A model generated the notes under the pieces. The model was given only the letters and a program-made list of their open reading frames with translations. It ran no database searches and was not told the DNA's origin. This document shows positions 60,405 through 64,000 of a stretch of DNA of 64,000 nt, one piece after another (the stretch's first letter is position 1; every line of letters begins with the position of its first letter). The stretch is from Cyanobacteria bacterium SBLK (GTDB lineage Bacteria > Cyanobacteriota > Cyanobacteriia > Cyanobacteriales > Spirulinaceae), in contig JAGHZQ010000052.1 in NCBI GenBank assembly GCA_017746715.1, positions 62,001 through 126,000 on the forward strand, read 5' to 3'. The translations under genes were made by a program, and so were the position numbers.

Positions 60405-60917
60405 GTGAGTGCAATAAGGTCAACTTTGAGTCAATCGGTCGTCGTCTTTTCTAAAAACTACTTGCCTTTGAGCCGGATTAACATTCGCCGGGCGATCGCC
60501 CTGTTGGTGACGGGAAAAGCGGAACCCGTGGATCTGTTTAGCGATAAATCTTGGGAAATCCGCTCTCCTAGCATCAAACTGCAAGTTCCGGCGCACATCC
60601 GATTGACAATGGCGCAAAACGAACGAGTTTGGAAAGTTCCTGCGGTTAATCGGCGAGAAGTCCTGCGACGAGACAAACACACCTGTCAATATTGCGGCAG
60701 CAAGCACAAATTGACCTTGGATCACGTCATTCCTCGTTCAAAAGGCGGAAAACACGTTTGGGACAACGTAGTTACTGCATGCGTTGGGTGTAATTCTAAA
60801 AAAGGCGCGCGCACGCCGCGAGAAGCGGGAATGTCCCTGCGTCACAAACCCAAAGCACCGATGCACCCCACCGTTGCTTTTGCCGAAGAGTTTTGGCGCG
60901 AAAACCACTCGAAATAA
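60405..60917 (+). CDS. HNH endonuclease
   Basis: A 170-residue HNH-family nuclease. The N-terminal part SQSVVVFSKNYLPLSRINIRRAIALLVTGKAEPVDL is the usual lead-in of cyanobacterial HNH proteins of this length. The nuclease core shows zinc cysteines CQYCG (near 108) and CVGCN (near 146), with the DH of LDHVIPRSKGG and an Asn (WDN) between. It starts at GTG 60405, seven bases after AAGGAG; frames reading from 60315 start inside the upstream hairpin. Confidence 0.9.
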   Translation: MSAIRSTLSQSVVVFSKNYLPLSRINIRRAIALLVTGKAEPVDLFSDKSWEIRSPSIKLQVPAHIRLTMAQNERVWKVPAVNRREVLRRDKHTCQYCGSKHKLTLDHVIPRSKGGKHVWDNVVTACVGCNSKKGARTPREAGMSLRHKPKAPMHPTVAFAEEFWRENHSK

Positions 60918-60932
60918 ACCTTAGTAAGTCTG

Positions 60933-60963
60933 TATAATCGAGGGCGATCGCAACAGATCGCCC
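60933..60963 (+). promoter_or_regulatory. Promoter and leader hairpin of the alr0857-like gene
   Basis: A perfect TATAAT at 60933-60938 is followed by GGGCGATC (60942-60949) and GATCGCCC (60956-60963), an 8 bp stem with a six-base loop at the very start of the transcript. No clear -35 box. Confidence 0.5.
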
Positions 60964-60998
60964 CAGCAACCGGGAAACACGATCGAAAAACAGAACCC

Positions 60999-61388
60999 AT
61001 GTTGAAACTGACATACACCGAAAACGGATTCTGCTTGGAGCATTTGGCTCAACCGATGGAAAATTGGGTTGCCACGCGAGTGACCTTGGCATTGCGATCG
61101 GCGACTCCCCTATTTGTCGAGCCGAGTACGGCTTCTTTCTTGCTCCCTGCGGATTTGCCTCATTTGCAAGAATTGGAAGCCTTAGCGGTGCGAGAAAACC
61201 CCAATTCCCTCTCTTTGGCGGTTTGCGATGCGGAATATATCGAAGTTTGCTTGAACGGAACTTGGTTGGTTTCCGATCCCGGTAGCGAGGAAGGGATTTT
61301 TGTGACGACCATGAGCGATCGCGCTGAGTTCTTTTTGTTCAAACTCTGGCAAGAAGCCGAGTCTATTGCTTTCTTAGCAGGCGAATAG
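60999..61388 (+). CDS. Conserved cyanobacterial protein, alr0857 family
   Basis: A 129-residue cytosolic protein. MLKLTYTENGFCLEHLAQPMENWVATRVTLALR, VEPSTASFLLPADLP and ATTMSDRAEFFLFKLWQEAE-like segments match the alr0857 family as I recall it; its function is unknown. It has its own promoter and a terminator immediately downstream. Confidence 0.8.
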   Translation: MLKLTYTENGFCLEHLAQPMENWVATRVTLALRSATPLFVEPSTASFLLPADLPHLQELEALAVRENPNSLSLAVCDAEYIEVCLNGTWLVSDPGSEEGIFVTTMSDRAEFFLFKLWQEAESIAFLAGE

Positions 61389-61406
61389 GAAGAATTAAAC
61401 CGCGAT

Positions 61407-61448
61407 AAACTGCCGCGATCGCATTTGGCGTTTGGCGGCAGTTTTTTT
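61407..61448 (+). terminator. Intrinsic terminator after the alr0857-like gene
   Basis: AAACTGCCGC (61407-61416) and GCGGCAGTTT (61435-61444) form a 10 bp stem ending in a T run (61442-61448). The loop contains a HIP1 core. Confidence 0.85.
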
Positions 61449-61573
61449 CAGTGACGTTCCTTAATTCCTTTGGAGCGGACGCGATTTTGAGCAGTGCGAT
61501 TGCGCTTCAATTCCGGAATTGCGATCGCAAAGTTCGTCATAATAGTCTACGATGGTCGAAATTTTTTAATCCC

Positions 61574-62629
61574 ATGTCTAAAATCGTCGTCGGTTTATCG
61601 GGAGGCGTTGACAGTTCCACGGCTGCAGCAGTTCTCCACCATCAAGGTTACGAAGTCATCGGTTTAACCCTTTGGTTAATGAAAGGGAAGGGTCAGTGCT
61701 GCTCCGAAGGAATGGTAGACGCGGCGGCGATCTGCGAACAATTGGGCATTGCCCATCACATCGTCGATACTCGCGATCTCTTCCAAACGCAAATCATCGA
61801 TTATCTCGTTTCCGGTTACGAGTCGGGAGTGACACCGCTGCCCTGCTCTCAATGCAACCGGACGGTAAAATTCGGCCCGATGCTGCAATACGCGCGAGAA
61901 CAATGGCAATGCGATCGCATTGCCACGGGTCATTACGCCCGCATTCGCTACGACGAAAATACCAAACGCTATCAACTGTTGCGGGCGATCGATCTCAATA
62001 AAGATCAATCCTATTTTCTTTACGATCTCACTCAAGACTTACTGGCAGGATCGGTCTTTCCTTTAGGAGAAATTACCAAAGACGAAACCCGACGCATCGC
62101 CGCGCAATATGCTCTGAGAACCGCCAGCAAACCGGAAAGCCAAGACCTCTGCTTGGTGGAGTCCCACGGTTCCATGCAAGGGTTTCTCGATCGATACATC
62201 ACTCGAAAAGAAGGGGAGATCGTTGATATCGATGGGAACGTTTTAGGCAAACACCAAGGCATTCACCATTACACCATCGGTCAGCGTAAAGGATTGGGGG
62301 TTTCCGCTCGCGATCCCCTCTACGTGATGAAATTAGATGCAGTCATGAATCGAGTGGTGGTGGGCAATCGAGAAGAAGCCACACAGCCCGATTGTACGGT
62401 GAATCGCCTGAATTGGGTTTCCATGGCAAAACCTGCCGCCCCATTCCGCACTCATGCGCGAGTTCGCTATCGCACGCCCCCCGTTCCCGTTAGCGTGTTA
62501 CCTTTAGGGGACAATCGAATCAAACTCGTCTTTGACGAACCCCAATTTGGCATTACCCCCGGACAAGCCGCCGTTTTGTATGAAGGGGATTTACTTTTAG
62601 GCGGAGGAATTATCGAGCGCTTTAATTAA
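61574..62629 (+). CDS. mnmA: tRNA-specific 2-thiouridylase MnmA
   Basis: Thiolates uridine-34 of Lys, Glu and Gln tRNAs using ATP and sulfur from the IscS route. The PP-loop SGGVDSS is at residues 9-15. The catalytic cysteine is in PCSQCN and the second cysteine in ESQDLC. GHYARI and LNKDQSYFL are also conserved. The 351-residue length is normal. ATG 61574 (MSKIVVGLSGG) is preferred; the frame is open from 61451 but reads promoter sequence. Confidence 0.95.
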   Translation: MSKIVVGLSGGVDSSTAAAVLHHQGYEVIGLTLWLMKGKGQCCSEGMVDAAAICEQLGIAHHIVDTRDLFQTQIIDYLVSGYESGVTPLPCSQCNRTVKFGPMLQYAREQWQCDRIATGHYARIRYDENTKRYQLLRAIDLNKDQSYFLYDLTQDLLAGSVFPLGEITKDETRRIAAQYALRTASKPESQDLCLVESHGSMQGFLDRYITRKEGEIVDIDGNVLGKHQGIHHYTIGQRKGLGVSARDPLYVMKLDAVMNRVVVGNREEATQPDCTVNRLNWVSMAKPAAPFRTHARVRYRTPPVPVSVLPLGDNRIKLVFDEPQFGITPGQAAVLYEGDLLLGGGIIERFN

Positions 62630-62632
62630 GAG

Positions 62633-62658
62633 AAGGGGAGGATTTTTCTCCTCTTTTT
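62633..62658 (+). terminator. Intrinsic terminator after mnmA
   Basis: AAGGGGAG (62633-62640) and CTCCTCTT (62648-62655) pair with one G-U wobble around GATTTTT, followed by TTT. Confidence 0.7.
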
Positions 62659-62688
62659 CTCACCATCGAAAGGCCATTGGTAATTAAA

Positions 62689-64000
62689 ATGACCCATTCT
62701 TCATCAATTCCGAACTCCTTAGTCCGTCAATTGACCCACAAGGTGATTGGGCTGAGTTTGATGGGTTTAGCCGGTTTTGGTGGCGTTGCGCTCTTGGGTT
62801 TGCTGGCGACATTGCAGCAGGTGCAACAGAGATTGGAGCGTACGAGTGCTGCGGCAGCGCAAACTTTCGAGCCGGTTCTCCTCGAACTGAAAAGCGATTT
62901 GCTGGCGACCAGCGCATCCTTAGCAACAAACAACGATACTCGCAATCTTTTGCGGCAAATGCGATCGCGCAATCGCGATATTCTCCTTGCAGAATTGCTC
63001 GATCGCAATGGCAATGCAATTGTAGGAACGGGTCGCCACCAACAACCTCACATTCACCTGCACGACTCGGTTTGGCGCTCTCTTCGCGGTCAAGTCGATC
63101 GCGTGCATATTGGTTCCCTCAATTTTCAGGGGAATACTCCCTATCTCGAGATGGTCGCGCTGGTCACGGATGAAATCGGACGCTCTCGCGCTCTGTTAGC
63201 GATTCGCGTCGATTTGAGCAAACTCTGGCAAAAAACCTTGGTTCAAACGGTTGGCAGAACCGGCTATGTTTATATTGCCGATCGACAGGGTCGAGTGGTT
63301 GCCACGCGCAATTTACGCTGGCTCGGGCAGCGCGTCTCTCACGAGGAACTCGACCGACATCCCGTCTCCCTTAGCATTCGTCGGGGTTTGAATGGACGAC
63401 TCGTTTTTTCGATCGTCAGGCCTTTGAACCTCGTCCCTTGGCATACGGTGGTCGAACAGTCCATTTTTGAGGCAATTCAACCTTTTATGTTACTTGCCGT
63501 TATTGCTTTGGCCATTCTCACAACCGGGGCACTCGTTATGCTGGCGATCTTTCGATTTATTCGCGAGCGAATTGTTTTGCCGCTTGGAGAACTCGATCGC
63601 GGGGTCAACGATCTGAGAAAGGGCAAATTGCTCCAAAAGGTGCGGATCGATCGCGATGACGAACTCGGACACCTCGCCGCAACGTTCAATCGCATGGCGG
63701 AGCAACTGCAAGGGGTATTGACAGAGTTGGAACATCGGGTGGGGGAACGTACGGCACAGTTGGAGAACACCAATCGCGAATTGATGGCAGCCAAGGAAGC
63801 CGCCGAAACCGCAGCCCTTGCCAAAAGCGAATTTCTGGCAAGCGTGAGTCATGAAATCCGCACGCCGATGAATGGGGTTATCGGCATCTTAAACTTGTTG
63901 CAAGATACAAAATTGAGCGTCGAACAGCGATCGCAAGTGAAGATGGCCCGCTCGAGTGCTGAATCGTTGCTAATGCTGATTAACGATATTCTCGATTTCT
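62689..64000 (+). CDS. Membrane sensor histidine kinase (5' part)
   Basis: Starts at ATG 62689 and is open to the window edge (437 codons seen). Two membrane helices (about residues 20-42 and 265-288) enclose an extracytoplasmic Cache-like sensor domain. That domain includes the segment YVYIADRQGRVVATRNLRWLG-like near 200-220. A HAMP linker (about 285-340) and coiled coil lead to the HisKA box SVSHEIRTPMNG with phospho-acceptor His388. The ATPase domain and any receiver or Hpt domains lie beyond the window. The MNG after RTP is typical of hybrid kinases, so a receiver domain is likely. Confidence 0.9.
   Translation, partial: MTHSSSIPNSLVRQLTHKVIGLSLMGLAGFGGVALLGLLATLQQVQQRLERTSAAAAQTFEPVLLELKSDLLATSASLATNNDTRNLLRQMRSRNRDILLAELLDRNGNAIVGTGRHQQPHIHLHDSVWRSLRGQVDRVHIGSLNFQGNTPYLEMVALVTDEIGRSRALLAIRVDLSKLWQKTLVQTVGRTGYVYIADRQGRVVATRNLRWLGQRVSHEELDRHPVSLSIRRGLNGRLVFSIVRPLNLVPWHTVVEQSIFEAIQPFMLLAVIALAILTTGALVMLAIFRFIRERIVLPLGELDRGVNDLRKGKLLQKVRIDRDDELGHLAATFNRMAEQLQGVLTELEHRVGERTAQLENTNRELMAAKEAAETAALAKSEFLASVSHEIRTPMNGVIGILNLLQDTKLSVEQRSQVKMARSSAESLLMLINDILDF

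Noticed and set aside
1..64000. tRNA or rRNA genes
   Set aside because: I looked for cloverleaf-like or conserved rRNA segments in the gaps and saw none; a covariance-model search would be decisive.

Overview
The window is cyanobacterial chromosome. The octamer GCGATCGC (HIP1) and its core GATCGC recur throughout, in genes and between them. The gene set includes ferredoxin-nitrite reductase, NrtP-type nitrate transport, NarB nitrate reductase and several families largely confined to cyanobacteria (DUF4278, DUF6825, alr0857-like). Many starts lack a clear Shine-Dalgarno sequence, which is normal in this phylum. Nothing seen fixes the genus. The nirA-nrtP-narB order with an MFS nitrate transporter instead of NrtABCD recalls marine and filamentous non-heterocystous lineages, but that is only a weak inference.

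Layout. 1-3.4 kb: end of an SPFH protein, a TerB protein, rsmB, and a response-regulator/adenylate cyclase. 3.4-7.2 kb: a tandem triplication of a secreted DUF642-like protein with conserved leader and palindromic spacers. 7.4-13.9 kb: two DUF4278 proteins, a HEAT protein, a GNAT acetyltransferase carrying a 3 x 31 bp repeat, mobA, an exported hydrolase and a peptidoglycan-binding/SH3 protein. 14-21.9 kb: a glycosyltransferase, then the nitrate assimilation block nirA-nrtP-narB with NtcA-type promoters. MobA makes the cofactor that NarB needs. 22.2-23.9 kb: an AT-rich HindIII-family restriction-modification pair. 24.1-30.9 kb: a one-strand run of PspA, SfsA, a lipoprotein, a PaaK/CapK-like ligase with a large unknown C-terminal part, and two GT2 glycosyltransferases with tiny peptides between and after them. 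This is the best candidate for an undescribed pathway. 30.9-44.4 kb: pyrR, a 1051-residue WGR/HEAT protein, a tRNA-dihydrouridine synthase, an orphan ProW-like permease, an M48 peptidase, an unknown protein, then a Ser/Thr kinase, a DUF6825 protein, an ABC1 kinase and a PP2C phosphatase. 44.6-56.5 kb: a large SBBP-repeat protein, a PacL-type Ca2+ ATPase, Uma2, an orphan TpsB/FhaC protein, a dynamin-like GTPase and a small HNH nuclease. 56.5-64 kb: two paralogous small secreted proteins, a histone-deacetylase-family protein, a PEP-CTERM protein, a ribbon-helix-helix protein, a second HNH protein, an alr0857-like protein, mnmA and the 5' part of a hybrid-type sensor kinase.

Three points stand out. 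Repeats of a kind normally found between genes sit in frame inside two coding regions (the acetyltransferase and narB). AAGCTT was found only once by eye in 64 kb, beside a HindIII-like restriction system. The three DUF642-like copies keep the scars of their duplication, including a 48 bp piece of the neighbouring DUF4278 gene.
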